NCBI RefSeq assembly: GCF_003201865.1
Contig: NZ_QJJJ01000004.1
Span: forward strand, 124,001 to 188,000
Direction of reading: 5' to 3'
Source of the DNA: Methylobacterium sp. B4
Lineage (GTDB): Bacteria; Pseudomonadota; Alphaproteobacteria; Rhizobiales; Beijerinckiaceae
DNA length: 64,000 bases
The notes under the pieces were generated by a model. That model was not told the origin of the DNA and made no database searches. It saw only the letters and a list, made by a program, of their open reading frames with translations. Below, piece by piece: positions 1 through 9,128 of this stretch (position 1 is its first letter; each line of letters opens with the position of its first letter). A program made the position numbers and the translations under genes.

Positions 1-295
1 CGCCGTAATCCGGCTCGCGGCAGCGGTAACCGATCGGGCATTGCGGGTTGTCGCGCGTGGGCACGAAGCGGAGTTCGGCGATCTCGGTGAGTTCGCAGAA
101 GCTGCGGTCGCGCACGAAGCGTTCCGGGGGGCGCCCGCCCAGACTGAGCACGACGTCGCCCTGCTCCTTCACCGTGGCCATCGCCTCCGCGCAGATCACG
201 CGCGTCGCGGGGGGCCGCGTCTGGGCATGGGCCGGGGGCAGCGCCAGGAAGGGCGCCAGCGCCGAGCCGAGGACGGCGAGGGTGACAGGTTTCAT
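1..295 (-). CDS. Hypothetical secreted protein, C-terminus cut by window edge
   Basis: The reading frame opens at an ATG whose complement is at 293-295 and runs off the left edge without a stop, giving at least 98 residues. The N-terminus is a classical signal peptide: MKP, a hydrophobic run, then PPAHA-QT as the likely cleavage site. The mature part contains three or more cysteines (VICAE, SFCEL, NPQCPIGYRC), which suggests a disulfide-bearing periplasmic protein. I do not recognise the family. Third-position GC is high throughout, as expected for a real gene here. Confidence 0.65.
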   Translation of the reverse strand, partial: MKPVTLAVLGSALAPFLALPPAHAQTRPPATRVICAEAMATVKEQGDVVLSLGGRPPERFVRDRSFCELTEIAELRFVPTRDNPQCPIGYRCREPDYG

Positions 296-502
296 CACGC
301 AGGGACTGTCGACGGCCAGCGGGGACCGCCAAGCTTGACCATGGCAGGTTCTGCCAGCGGCGGGAAGAGCTTGCCGCGCTCCTCGCCGTGCCTCTGCCGC
401 AATCCCGGCGTCTACCCTCAGGAACCGGGCCGCGGAGGGCTTCCGGTCGGCGCCCTGCCCCGCCAGAGTCGGTGCGCCTCTCGCCTGGGAGGCAAGCGAG
501 CC

Positions 503-1072
503 ATGGCGTGCCTGTCGATCCTCGATCGCGATGCGGTGCGCGCCGCGCCGGCGTTGCGCGAGCCCTGCAGCGGTCTCCTCGGCGGGGCCGGCATCACCGG
601 GCCGGGTGGCCTCACCGCGGACGCGGTGACACTCGACACGCCGATCGACGAGTTGGAAAGCGACGCGTTCTCCCCCATTCTAGGCGATACTTTCGGCGTC
701 GACCTCGTCCCCTGCCCGCGGCTGACCACGATCATGACGCGCAGCCAGCTCGAATACGGTGCGATCCGCGCGGACGGGCCGTCCAAGGTCGGGGCGCTGC
801 TCGTCTCTATGAATGATGCATGGGACGCGCCCGCCGCGGGCCGCCGGCGGGTCCGCTTCGAGGGCCGGAACGACACGCCCTTCGCCGTCGCGGGGCCGCC
901 GACGAGGGGCACGATGGTCGCTTGTCTGCGCTGCGACCTTTCCCGGCACGGCCCCGCGTCGCTCGAGGGCGAGCGTCGCGTCGTGCGGTCGATCTCGATG
1001 AAGGATGCGGCCGAGCCGCCGCGTGAGCGCAACCGGACGGCTCCGTTTTCAAAAGGTGGTTTCGGGCGGTGA
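503..1072 (+). CDS. Hypothetical protein (uncertain ORF)
   Basis: An open frame of about 189 codons begins at ATG 503 and ends at TGA 1070-1072. Codon third positions are mostly G or C and the composition looks protein-like in the middle (TPIDELESDAF, then TFGVDLVP). Its stop overlaps a GTG in the next frame (GTGA at 1069-1072), which would suit translational coupling. No signal peptide, membrane segment or recognised domain is visible. The opposite strand is also open here, so coding status is uncertain. Confidence 0.35.
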   Translation: MACLSILDRDAVRAAPALREPCSGLLGGAGITGPGGLTADAVTLDTPIDELESDAFSPILGDTFGVDLVPCPRLTTIMTRSQLEYGAIRADGPSKVGALLVSMNDAWDAPAAGRRRVRFEGRNDTPFAVAGPPTRGTMVACLRCDLSRHGPASLEGERRVVRSISMKDAAEPPRERNRTAPFSKGGFGR

Positions 1073-1107
1073 ACGGCGAGGGTGGAGCGCATGCCGGGGG
1101 GACGGCG

Positions 1108-1779
1108 ATGACGGAGGCAGTGCGCGAGGCGGAGAAGCCCGGCGCGGGTGACGGCGAGTCGCCCGGCCCGGCGGCCGCGCGGCGCCGGCTGGCGATCCCG
1201 ATGATCCTGGCCGCGGGCTGGGGGGCGCTGTTCGCCTACACCGTCGTCGTGCTCACCGATGACGGTCCCGTGGCGGCCACGGCCGGGAGCAGCCGACACG
1301 TCTCCAGCGACGGCGGCGGTATCGATGTGCCGGAGGTGCGCCTGCCCGAGCCGGAGCGGGTCGCCGCGCCCGCCGCCGGCCATTCCGGACCCGCGCGGGT
1401 TCTCACCGTCGCCGCGCCCGCCCCGCCCCTGGAGATGGTGAGGCCGGACGCCGAGCCGCGGCCCGTCGCGCCGCAGGTGGAGCGCGCGGCCTTCGTCGGC
1501 GTGTGGGGGCCGACCCCCGTGGCCTGCGGCCAGCGCCAGCGCCGCCGCGGCTTCATACCCGCCACGATCAGCGAAGAGGGCGCCAAGGCCGGGCGCACCA
1601 TCTGCCGCTTCCGCAACAACCGTCGAGAGGGCAATGCCTGGACCATGGCGGCCGATTGCAGCGAGCGCGGCCGGCGCTGGACTTCGCAGGTGCGTCTGCT
1701 CGTCGAGCAGGACCGACTGACCTGGACGAGCGGCAAGGGACAGGCGAACTACATCCGCTGCGGGCGCAAATCGGGCTGA
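1108..1779 (+). CDS. Hypothetical membrane-anchored protein
   Basis: About 223 residues from ATG 1108, which has a G-rich ribosome site just upstream; a GTG at 1069 would add 13 residues. After a short charged cytoplasmic tail there is one membrane segment (IPMILAAGWGALFAYTVVVL), then a Pro/Ala-rich linker and a C-terminal part starting near FVGVWGPTPVAC with several cysteines (VACGQ, TICRF, ADCSE, IRCGR). The layout suggests a single-pass protein with a small disulfide-stabilised periplasmic domain. The C-terminus overlaps the convergent PNPOx-like gene by about 31 bp. Function unknown. Confidence 0.7.
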   Translation: MTEAVREAEKPGAGDGESPGPAAARRRLAIPMILAAGWGALFAYTVVVLTDDGPVAATAGSSRHVSSDGGGIDVPEVRLPEPERVAAPAAGHSGPARVLTVAAPAPPLEMVRPDAEPRPVAPQVERAAFVGVWGPTPVACGQRQRRRGFIPATISEEGAKAGRTICRFRNNRREGNAWTMAADCSERGRRWTSQVRLLVEQDRLTWTSGKGQANYIRCGRKSG

Positions 1780-2681
1780 AAACGCAGCGGCAGGGCTCCC
1801 GCCCGAAAGACGACCCGCTCGGGCGTGAAGCGCCAGAGCCGCTCGGCGCCCTCGATCCCGCAGGTCGCCGCCGGATCGAGCAGGACCTCGGTGCCGCCCG
1901 TCATCTGCAGAAGGTCGCCGCCGGAAAAATCGGGAAAGACAAGCCCGGCGCGCGGGTTCACGAGCAGGTTGCCCAGCGTATTGAAGAAGCGGTTGCCGGA
2001 GTAATCGGGGATCGTGAGGCTGCCGTCGGTTCCGACCCGCACGAAGCCGGGCGGCCCGCCGCGGTGCGAGGCATCGACCTGCCGTCGTCCGTCCCCGTCC
2101 TCGACGAAGCTCGCGACGAAGAAGGTGTCGGCCCCCTCCACGAGCGCCCGCGCCCGGCCGTCGAGCCGGTCGGAGGGGACGGGCGCCGGGGCCTCGGGCC
2201 GTGCCTCCGCCGTTTGCGTCTCGCGCCGCGGGCGGATGTATTGCGGGCAATTTCCGAAGCTCTGCTCCACCGCGACCGTGAAGCCCGCGGGGCCGTCACG
2301 GCGGAGGGTGCCGTTGAGGCGGTTGCGGCGGCGCGTGCCGAGTTCGATCCCGAGCAGGCCCACGCCCGCGCCGTCCTCCAGGCCGTCCTCGGCCGGATCG
2401 TCGGGCGCGGGCTCCGCCTCGATCCGCAGATGGCGAGGGTCCGGCGCGTGCAGGAAGCCCGGCTCGCCGGCTCGCAGGGTGGCCCAGGGCCGGCCGGCCC
2501 GGTCCACTGTCCCGAGGACGAGGAAGGGGAGCAGCGGATAGAAGTTCTGGTGCTGCTCGGTCAGGTGATCGCGGATGACCCGCGGTCCGAGTTCGGCCAA
2601 GCGTGCGGCGAGGCCGACGCTCTCCTGGATCGCCACCTCGCCCCGGTGCCAGGGGGAGGCGGCCTGTGGCTGCGGGCTCAT
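1749..2681 (-). CDS. Pyridoxamine 5'-phosphate oxidase-like flavin-nucleotide-binding protein
   Basis: 310 residues. The sequence resembles the long PNPOx-like split-barrel proteins: an N-terminal half with the beta-strand pattern FLVLGTVDRAGRPWATLRAG followed by FGNCPQYIRPR, and a second barrel repeat FFVASFVEDG then FNTLGNLLVNPRAGLVF. These proteins bind FMN and are usually annotated without a proven substrate. It follows the GST gene by only about 9 bp on the same strand, so the two are probably co-transcribed, perhaps for detoxification. Its 3' end overlaps the convergent upstream-numbered gene by about 31 bp. Confidence 0.85.
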   Translation of the reverse strand: MSPQPQAASPWHRGEVAIQESVGLAARLAELGPRVIRDHLTEQHQNFYPLLPFLVLGTVDRAGRPWATLRAGEPGFLHAPDPRHLRIEAEPAPDDPAEDGLEDGAGVGLLGIELGTRRRNRLNGTLRRDGPAGFTVAVEQSFGNCPQYIRPRRETQTAEARPEAPAPVPSDRLDGRARALVEGADTFFVASFVEDGDGRRQVDASHRGGPPGFVRVGTDGSLTIPDYSGNRFFNTLGNLLVNPRAGLVFPDFSGGDLLQMTGGTEVLLDPAATCGIEGAERLWRFTPERVVFRAGALPLRFQPDLRPQRM

Positions 2682-2690
2682 GACCGGACC

Positions 2691-3308
2691 TCACGCTGCG
2701 TTCAGGCCGACGGGTGAGGCCGGGAGCGGCACGAAGCCGGGTAGCGCCTCGATCCGGGCGAGCCAAGCGCGGACGCGGCCGTAGGGCGCCAGATCGACGT
2801 TCCCCTCCGGCGCGGCGGCAATGTAACTGTAGAGCGCCACGTCGGCGATGGTCGGGCGATCGGCCGCGATCCAATCGCGCGAGGCCAGTTCCGCGTCGAT
2901 CAGCGCCAGGATCCTGTGGGCGCGGGCGATCACCTCGCCGGTGTCGAAGGAGGCGCCGAACAGCGTGACGAGGCGGGCGGCCGCCGGGCCGAAGGCGATG
3001 GGTCCGGCCGCCACCGAGAGCCAGCGCTGCACCCGCGCCGCCCCTTCCGCATCCTCGGGCAGCCAGTCGCCGCGGCCGAGCTTCTTGGCGAGGTAGACCA
3101 AGATCGCGTTCGAATCCGGCACGACGGTCCCGGCATCGTCGAGGACCGGGATCTGCCCGAACGGGTTGAGCGCCAGAAAGTCGGCCGAACGGTTCTGGCC
3201 GCCCGCCATGTCGACCTCGACGGTCTCGTAGGGCTGGCCGACCAGCGACAGGAACAGGCGCGCCCGGTGCGCATGGCCCGAGAGCGAGAGACTGTAGAGC
3301 TTCACCAT
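2691..3308 (-). CDS. Glutathione S-transferase family protein
   Basis: 205 residues, the usual GST size. The N-terminal thioredoxin-like domain is clear: [18 protein letters not shown] with a serine in the position of the catalytic residue, and the cis-proline/glutathione-binding segment [11 protein letters not shown] followed by [13 protein letters not shown]. The C-terminal helical domain starts near residue 85. It probably conjugates or reduces an electrophilic substrate with glutathione in the cytoplasm. It is divergent from the LysR regulator at 3446, which is the obvious candidate regulator, and is followed closely by the PNPOx-like gene. Confidence 0.9.
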   Translation of the reverse strand: MVKLYSLSLSGHAHRARLFLSLVGQPYETVEVDMAGGQNRSADFLALNPFGQIPVLDDAGTVVPDSNAILVYLAKKLGRGDWLPEDAEGAARVQRWLSVAAGPIAFGPAAARLVTLFGASFDTGEVIARAHRILALIDAELASRDWIAADRPTIADVALYSYIAAAPEGNVDLAPYGRVRAWLARIEALPGFVPLPASPVGLNAA

Positions 3309-3445
3309 GCGTCTCCTTCCGGCCTGGATCGGCCGCGGAGGCAGGAGACTGCCGATCCGGAGCGGTGTGAAGCACGGTTCTCGGCAGATGACTGTTGCGT
3401 ACAGCGGAATAATCGAAAGGCTCAGCCCGTTCGGGAGGTATGGCG

Positions 3446-4351
3446 ATGGATCGCTGTCAGGGAATGCGGGTGTTCGTGCGGGTGGCCGAGAGCGGCGGCT
3501 TCGCCGGGGCCGCGCGCAGCCTCGCCATGAGCCCGCCGGCGGTGACGCGGGCCGTGGCCGCGCTCGAAGACGCGATCGGGGCGCGGCTGTTCATCCGCAC
3601 GACGCGCTCGGTGAAGCTGACGGAGGCGGGCGCGCGCTACCTCGAGGATTGCCGGCGCATCCTCGCCGATATCGAGGAAGCCGAAGCCGCCGCCGCGGGC
3701 TCGACCGCCACGCCCACGGGAACGCTCACGCTCACCGCGCCGGTGCAGTTCGGCCGCCTCTACGTCCTGCCGGTGCTGACGGAGTATCTGGAGCGCCACC
3801 CCGCCGTTTCGGCCCGCGCCCTGTTCCTCGACCGCGTGGCCAACCTCGTCGAGGAGGGCGTGGATGTCGGCGTGCGGATCGGACATCTCGCCGATTCCGG
3901 CCTCACCGCGCTGCGGGTCGGCAGCGTCCGCCGTGTGGTCTGCGCCGCGCCGGCCTATCTGGAGCGGCACGGCGTGCCGGAGGCCCCCGGCGACCTGCGC
4001 GACCACGCGGTGATCGGCTCGACGAGCCTCGGGGCGCTGCCGGACTGGCGCTTCGGCCCCGAGCGGCGCACGAGCGTCACTCTGCATCCCCGGCTCGTTT
4101 GCAGCACGGTCGACGCGGCGCTCGCGGCGGTGCTCGACGGATGGGGGATCGCCCGTCTCCTGTCCTATCAGGTCGCGGCGGCCGTGGCGGAGGGCCGCCT
4201 GCGCCTCCTCCTCGCCGAGCATGAGGAGGCGCCGCTGCCGATCCATGTCGTGAGCCCCGAGGGGCGCCGGGCGCCAGCCAAGACCCGCGCCTTCGTCGAT
4301 CTGGCGGCGGCGCGGCTGCGGGCCGACCCGCGGGTGAACCCGGCGGCTTGA
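3446..4351 (+). CDS. LysR-family transcriptional regulator
   Basis: 301 residues. The N-terminal winged helix is typical ([20 protein letters not shown], then [21 protein letters not shown] and [12 protein letters not shown]), followed by a periplasmic-binding-protein-like effector domain from about residue 90. I chose ATG 3446 because a strong GGAGGT sits 6 bases upstream; an ATG at 3440 directly abuts that site and is less likely. It is divergently transcribed from the GST/PNPOx pair and probably controls it and itself. The inducer is unknown. Confidence 0.9.
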   Translation: MDRCQGMRVFVRVAESGGFAGAARSLAMSPPAVTRAVAALEDAIGARLFIRTTRSVKLTEAGARYLEDCRRILADIEEAEAAAAGSTATPTGTLTLTAPVQFGRLYVLPVLTEYLERHPAVSARALFLDRVANLVEEGVDVGVRIGHLADSGLTALRVGSVRRVVCAAPAYLERHGVPEAPGDLRDHAVIGSTSLGALPDWRFGPERRTSVTLHPRLVCSTVDAALAAVLDGWGIARLLSYQVAAAVAEGRLRLLLAEHEEAPLPIHVVSPEGRRAPAKTRAFVDLAAARLRADPRVNPAA

Positions 4352-4479
4352 GACAGGCCGCCGCCCGCGCCCGTGCCGTGACGCGGAGCCATCCCGCGCG
4401 CCACCCTCTCTGGAGAAGGCGGCGCCGCTGGATCGCTTCGCCTTCGCTTGCGCGGACGATGGAGGAAAGACCCCTCCCC

Positions 4480-6084
4480 TCAGTACACGTCCGCCTGGTA
4501 GCGCCCGGTCTTCTTCAGGGCGGCGAGGTAGGCCACGGCCTCGTCCGGGTTCTTGCCGCCGAACTGGGCGGCGACGTCGATGATCGCCCGCTCCACGTCC
4601 TTGGCCATGCGCTTGGCATCGCCGCAGACGTAGAAGTGGGCGCCGCCCTCCAACCATTTCCACAACTCGGCGCCGTTCTCGCGCATCCGGTCCTGCACGT
4701 AGGTCTTCTCCGTGCCGTCGCGCGACCATGCCAGCGAGAGGCGGGTCAGCACCTTCTCGTCCTTCAGGCCGTTCAGCTCCTCCTTGTAGAAGAAGTCGGT
4801 CGCCTGCCGCTGGTGGCCGTAGAACAGCCAGTTGCGGCCGGGCGCCTTCGTGGCCGCGCGCTCGCGCAGGAAGGAGCGGAACGGGGCGACGCCGGTGCCG
4901 GGGCCGCACATGATCACGTCCTTGGACGGGTCCTGGGGCAGGCCGAAGCCGTGCGCCTTCTGCAGGTAGATCCGGACCTTGGTCTGCTCCGCGAGACGCT
5001 CGCCCAGATGGGTCGAGGCGACGCCCAGACGCAGGCGCGAGCGATGGTTGTAGCGCACCGCATCGACGGTGAGCGAGACGCGGCCGGCATCCATCCTGGG
5101 CGAGGAAGAGATCGAGTAGAGCCGCGGCTGCAACTCGTCGAGCGCTTCGAGGAAGACCTCGGCGTCGGGGCGCGCGCCGGGGAACTTGTGGAGCGCGCCG
5201 AGCACGTCGAGATAGGCCGCGTCGCCGTCCGGATCCTCGCCGGCCGCGAGCGCCTGCGCCTTCTTCCGAGCGGCGCCGGAGGTCAGCAGCGAGAGGAGCT
5301 GGTAGAGGTTGTCCGGCGCCGCACCGAGCGAATAGTCGGTGAGCAGCCGGTTGCGCAGGGTCTTGCCGGCGATCATCCGCTCGGGCCGGGTGCCGAGTTC
5401 GGCGATCACCGCATCCACCAGCGCCGGGGCGTTGGCGGGGAACAGGCCGAGGGAATCGCCCGCCTCGTAGGTGATCGGCGTGTCCCGCAGGTCGATCTCG
5501 ATGTGCCAGGTCTCCTTCTCGCCGCCCGGCGCGTTGAGGCGCGTGCGGGAGAGGAAGGTCGCCTCCACCGGGTTCTCGCGGCAGAAGCCCAGCGGTTCGA
5601 GTTCCGGCTCCTTCTTCGGAGCGTCGCCCGCCTCCGCCTTCGGCGCGGCCGCGCCGCCCGCGGCGCCGAACTCCTCGTCGAGCTTCTTGAGCATCCGAAG
5701 CGTCTCTTTGCCGCCGGGCTGGCAAAGGTTCAGGCGCTCCTCGCTCTTGAGGAAGATCGCGTTGGCATAGTCGGCGCAGTTGTAGCCGCATTGTCCGCAA
5801 TCCTGCTGGGCCATGGCGGCCATCAGCTTCTGCGGTTCGGAGCGGTCCTTGGCGATCGCCATGCGGTCGTTGATCGGCATCGACGGGTCGTGCCAGGGCG
5901 CGTCGTCGTTGTCGGCGAGCTTCGGGCCCGTCGACGGCGCCTCGCCCGCCGCAAGGGCGGTGGCGCCCTCCACGGCAGGGCCGAGGAGGGCGGCGAAGTA
6001 GCCCGACAGCCAGGAGCGCTGGTCGGCGTTGAACGGGGCGCTCTCGGGGATGAGAACGAGCGGGGGCGCGACGTGCTGGGTCAT
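4480..6084 (-). CDS. Fe-S/FAD NADPH diaphorase, sulfite reductase alpha-like flavoprotein of the nitrite locus
   Basis: 534 residues. Around residues 90-130 there is a PF04060-type iron-sulfur motif, CGQCGYNCADYA followed about 15 residues later by LCQPGG. From about residue 170 a CysJ-type FAD/NADPH reductase follows: RLYSISSSP (FAD), GPGTGVAPFRSFL (NADPH ribose), FYGHQRQATDFFY and YVCGDAKRMAKDV, ending with the aromatic C-terminus QADVY. The FMN flavodoxin domain of true CysJ is absent and the Fe-S domain takes its place. It overlaps nirA by ATGA and is last in the operon, so it probably passes NADPH electrons to NirA. Both proteins begin with a related F-N-A-x-Q segment. Sulfite reduction is the alternative role. 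Confidence 0.85.
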   Translation of the reverse strand: MTQHVAPPLVLIPESAPFNADQRSWLSGYFAALLGPAVEGATALAAGEAPSTGPKLADNDDAPWHDPSMPINDRMAIAKDRSEPQKLMAAMAQQDCGQCGYNCADYANAIFLKSEERLNLCQPGGKETLRMLKKLDEEFGAAGGAAAPKAEAGDAPKKEPELEPLGFCRENPVEATFLSRTRLNAPGGEKETWHIEIDLRDTPITYEAGDSLGLFPANAPALVDAVIAELGTRPERMIAGKTLRNRLLTDYSLGAAPDNLYQLLSLLTSGAARKKAQALAAGEDPDGDAAYLDVLGALHKFPGARPDAEVFLEALDELQPRLYSISSSPRMDAGRVSLTVDAVRYNHRSRLRLGVASTHLGERLAEQTKVRIYLQKAHGFGLPQDPSKDVIMCGPGTGVAPFRSFLRERAATKAPGRNWLFYGHQRQATDFFYKEELNGLKDEKVLTRLSLAWSRDGTEKTYVQDRMRENGAELWKWLEGGAHFYVCGDAKRMAKDVERAIIDVAAQFGGKNPDEAVAYLAALKKTGRYQADVY

Positions 6085-7871
6085 GCGGCGGCCTTGAGGG
6101 CGGGTTGTTCTTCGGCGGCGTCGCGCAGGGCCTCGGGGCCGGTGCGCGCGGTGAAGGCTTGGAAGCTCTCCTCCGGGCCCTGGCGGCGGGCGAGATAGGC
6201 GTTGAGCAGCGCCTCGACGCGCGAGGGCACGTCGTCGGCCTTCACCGCCTTCCAGATCTCGGTGCCGATCTTCGGATTCTCGGCAAAGCCGCCGCCGACC
6301 ACGACGTCGTAGCCCTCGACGGTGTCGCCCTCCTCCGAGACGACGACCTTGGCGCCGATCAGGCCGATATCGCCGATGTAGTGCTGGGCGCAGCTATGAT
6401 GGCAGCCGGTGAGGTGCACGTTCACCGGCACGTCCAGCGCCGGCACGGTCCGCTCGACATGGTCGGCGATGATCATCGCGTGACCCTTCGTGTCGGCGGC
6501 GGCGAACTTGCAGCCGCGCGAGCCGGTGCAGGCGACGAGGCCCGCGCGGATGCCGGCGGCCTTGATGGTGAGGCCGAGGGCCGCGACGCGGGCTTCCACT
6601 TCCGCCACCTTCGCGTCCGGCACACCCGAAAAGATGAAGTTCTGCCAGACCGTCATGCGGATCTGGCCGTCGCCGCATTCCGCCGCGATCCTGGCCAGAC
6701 CGCGCATCTCGTCGGTGGTCATCTTGCCGACGGGCAGCACCACGCCGACCCAGTTCAGGCCGGGCTGGACCTGGGCATGGACGCCGACATGGCTGAAGCG
6801 GTCGGTCGGCCGGCGCGGCGCGACGTGGGCGCCGTCGACCCGGTCGAGCTTGCGCCCGAGCCGCTCCTCGACGGCGGCGATGTACTTGTCGAAGCCCCAG
6901 GCATCGAGGACGTACTTCATCCGGGCCTTGTTGCGGTTGGTCCGGTCGCCGTTCTCGATGAAGACCCGGATGATCGCGTCGGCCACAAGGTTGCAATCCT
7001 CGGGCCTGAGGACGATCCCGGTGTCGCGGGCCAGATCCTTGTGGCCCGAGATTCCGCCGAGCACGAGGCGCATCCAGACGCCCGGCGCGACCGCGGCGCC
7101 CTCCAGCACCTCGATCGCCTGGAAGCCGATGTCGTTCGTCTCTTCGAGCGCCGGCATCACGCCGCCGCCGTCGAAGGAGACGTTGAACTTGCGGGGCAGG
7201 CCGTAGAGCGAGCGGTCGTTCAGGATCCAGTTGTGCCAGGACTTGGTGAGCGGACGGGTGTCCAGCAGTTCCTGCGCGTCGATGCCGGCGGCGGGCGAGC
7301 CGGTGACGTTGCGGATGTTGTCGGCGCCCGCGCCCTGCGCGGTCAGGCCGAGATCGATCAGCCCGTCGAGGAAGGGCTGGGCGTGCTCAGGGTTGATCTC
7401 GCGCACCTGCAGGCCGGCGCGGGTGGTGACGTGGCTGTAGGCGCCGCCATGGGCCTCGGCGAGGTCGGCGAGGCCGGCGAACTGCCAGTGCTGCAGGATG
7501 CCGTTCGGAACCCGGATCCGGCACATGTACGAAGTCTGGGTCGGCGCGACCCAGAACATGCCGTGGTAGCGCCAGCGGAAATTGTCCTCGGGCTTCGGAG
7601 CCTTGCCCGTGGCGGCCTCCGCCTTCAGGCGGTTGTGGCCGTCGAACGGGTTCTCGGCGCGCTTCCACTTCTCCTGGTCGCAGAGCTTGCCGCCCTCCTT
7701 CACGGTGCGGATCTGCGCCTTGATGTGGATCGCGTCCGGGCCCGTGGGCTCGGCCGGCGCGCTCGCCGGGGCTTGGCCCGCGGCGAGGCCGCCGGTCATC
7801 CGGGCGGCGGCGATGCCGGAGGCGAAGCCTTCGAGATACCGCTTCTGCTCGGCGTTGAATTCATCTGCCAT
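6081..7871 (-). CDS. nirA: NirA-family siroheme nitrite (or sulfite) reductase
   Basis: 596 residues from ATG 7871, which has GAGG just upstream; a GTG at 7886 overlapping the previous stop would add five. The fold is the duplicated ferrodoxin-like siroheme reductase: half-domain HHVTTRAGLQ-like segment SHVTTRAGLQVREI, NVTGSPAAG, and the cluster ligands CTGSRGC and GCHHSC spaced about 40 residues apart (C-x5-C and C-x3-C). It should reduce nitrite to ammonium in the cytoplasm with six electrons. The position between an FAD oxidoreductase and an NADPH diaphorase, downstream of a nitrate transporter, favours nitrite over sulfite as substrate. Confidence 0.88.
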   Translation of the reverse strand: MADEFNAEQKRYLEGFASGIAAARMTGGLAAGQAPASAPAEPTGPDAIHIKAQIRTVKEGGKLCDQEKWKRAENPFDGHNRLKAEAATGKAPKPEDNFRWRYHGMFWVAPTQTSYMCRIRVPNGILQHWQFAGLADLAEAHGGAYSHVTTRAGLQVREINPEHAQPFLDGLIDLGLTAQGAGADNIRNVTGSPAAGIDAQELLDTRPLTKSWHNWILNDRSLYGLPRKFNVSFDGGGVMPALEETNDIGFQAIEVLEGAAVAPGVWMRLVLGGISGHKDLARDTGIVLRPEDCNLVADAIIRVFIENGDRTNRNKARMKYVLDAWGFDKYIAAVEERLGRKLDRVDGAHVAPRRPTDRFSHVGVHAQVQPGLNWVGVVLPVGKMTTDEMRGLARIAAECGDGQIRMTVWQNFIFSGVPDAKVAEVEARVAALGLTIKAAGIRAGLVACTGSRGCKFAAADTKGHAMIIADHVERTVPALDVPVNVHLTGCHHSCAQHYIGDIGLIGAKVVVSEEGDTVEGYDVVVGGGFAENPKIGTEIWKAVKADDVPSRVEALLNAYLARRQGPEESFQAFTARTGPEALRDAAEEQPALKAAA

Positions 7872-7882
7872 CGCTGCCTCAC

Positions 7883-9103
7883 TCACGCTGCGAGGGTTTT
7901 CGGGGCCGGGCCGAACATCAGGTCGTCCCGGTCGTCTGGAGAGAGCGGCGCGCCGGAGCGGATAAGCTCCTTGCAGCGCGCCTGCTCGGCGATATCGCCG
8001 ACGAAGACCGCCCCGGCGAGGCGGTTATCGGCGATGATCAGCTTGCGGTAGAGGCCGGCGGCGGCGTCGTGCATCACGACCGCCTCGGCGCCCTCGGGCG
8101 TATCGACCCATCCGGCCGAGAAGACCGGCAGACCCGAGACCTTGAGGCTCGTGGCCAGCGACGTGCCGGGATAGGCCGCCGCCTCGCCCAGCAGGTGGCG
8201 GGCCAGCACCTCGGCCTGCTCGTAGGCGGGCTCGACGAGACCGTAGGTCAGCCCGCGATGCTCGGCGCATTCGCCGAGCGCGAAGATCGCCGGGTCGGAG
8301 GTGGTCATGCGGTCATCGACGGTGATGCCGCGCCCGCAGGCGAGCCCGCAGCCCTGCGCCAGACCGGTCGAGGCGCGGATGCCCACCGACATCACCACGA
8401 GGTCGGCCGGGATCACCGTACCGTCCTTCAGCAGCAGGCGCTCGACCCGGCCCTCGCCCTCGATCGCGGCGGTGTCGGCCGACAGCATTACCTTGACGCC
8501 GCGCGCCTCCATCGCCGCGCGCACGAGGCGGGCGGCCGTGTGGTCGAGTTGGCGCTCCATCACCCGGTCCATGACGTGGATCAGGGTGGTGTCGACGCCG
8601 AGCCGGGCGAGCCCGACCGCGGCCTCCAGGCCCAGAAGCCCGCCGCCGATGACCACCGCCTTGGCATGCTCCACCGCCGCCTTGCGGATCGCCGCCACGT
8701 CGGCGAAGTCGCGAAACGTCAGCACGCCGGGCAGGTCGATGCCGGGCAGCGGCAGCCGGATCGGCAGCGAGCCCACCGCCAGCACCAACTTGTCGTAGGG
8801 CAGCACATGGGCGGAGCCGACCAGCGCGATGCGGTTGGCCCGGTCAATCCCGGTCACCGGCGCGCCGGTGACGAGGCGGATGCCGTGCTCCTCGTACCAG
8901 GAGAGCGGACGGAAGCCGCAGGCCGCCTCGTCCACCTCCCCGCCGAGCAGCGAGGAGAGCAGCACCCGGTTGTAGGCCGCCACCGGCTCGGCCCCGACCA
9001 CCGTCACGTCGAACCGGCCCGGGGCGCGCTCGGTCAGCCGCTCGAGGAAGCGGAGCGAGGCCATGCCGTTGCCGACGACGACCAGTCTTTCCTTCACGCC
9101 CAT
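7883..9103 (-). CDS. NirB N-terminal-like FAD/NAD(P)-dependent oxidoreductase
   Basis: About 406 residues from ATG 9103; ATG 9121 or GTG 9124 are possible longer starts. Two dinucleotide folds are clear: VVVGNGMASLRFLERL for FAD, and AVVIGGGLLGLEAAVGLARLG for NAD(P)H, with ALGECAEHRG as the FAD-ribityl motif. This is the flavin module that in NirB is fused to the siroheme domain; here it stands alone, without the BFD-like Fe-S or siroheme part. Its stop overlaps the start region of nirA. It probably feeds electrons to the nitrite reductase, or to a nitrate reductase encoded elsewhere. Confidence 0.85.
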   Translation of the reverse strand: MGVKERLVVVGNGMASLRFLERLTERAPGRFDVTVVGAEPVAAYNRVLLSSLLGGEVDEAACGFRPLSWYEEHGIRLVTGAPVTGIDRANRIALVGSAHVLPYDKLVLAVGSLPIRLPLPGIDLPGVLTFRDFADVAAIRKAAVEHAKAVVIGGGLLGLEAAVGLARLGVDTTLIHVMDRVMERQLDHTAARLVRAAMEARGVKVMLSADTAAIEGEGRVERLLLKDGTVIPADLVVMSVGIRASTGLAQGCGLACGRGITVDDRMTTSDPAIFALGECAEHRGLTYGLVEPAYEQAEVLARHLLGEAAAYPGTSLATSLKVSGLPVFSAGWVDTPEGAEAVVMHDAAAGLYRKLIIADNRLAGAVFVGDIAEQARCKELIRSGAPLSPDDRDDLMFGPAPKTLAA

Positions 9104-9128
9104 GACGCCGTGATCCCCCATCACGATG

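Noticed and set aside
503-1072. Acyl-carrier-protein-like segment (DELESDAFSPILGDTFGVDL) in the hypothetical ORF.
   Set aside because: The serine is about one helical turn out of register with the phosphopantetheine site and the rest of the chain does not fit an ACP; likely chance.
4352-4479. Terminator between convergent LysR and the diaphorase gene.
   Set aside because: Only weak, interrupted pairing is visible; there is sequence reminiscent of the CTCTCC-type intergenic element but too short to call.
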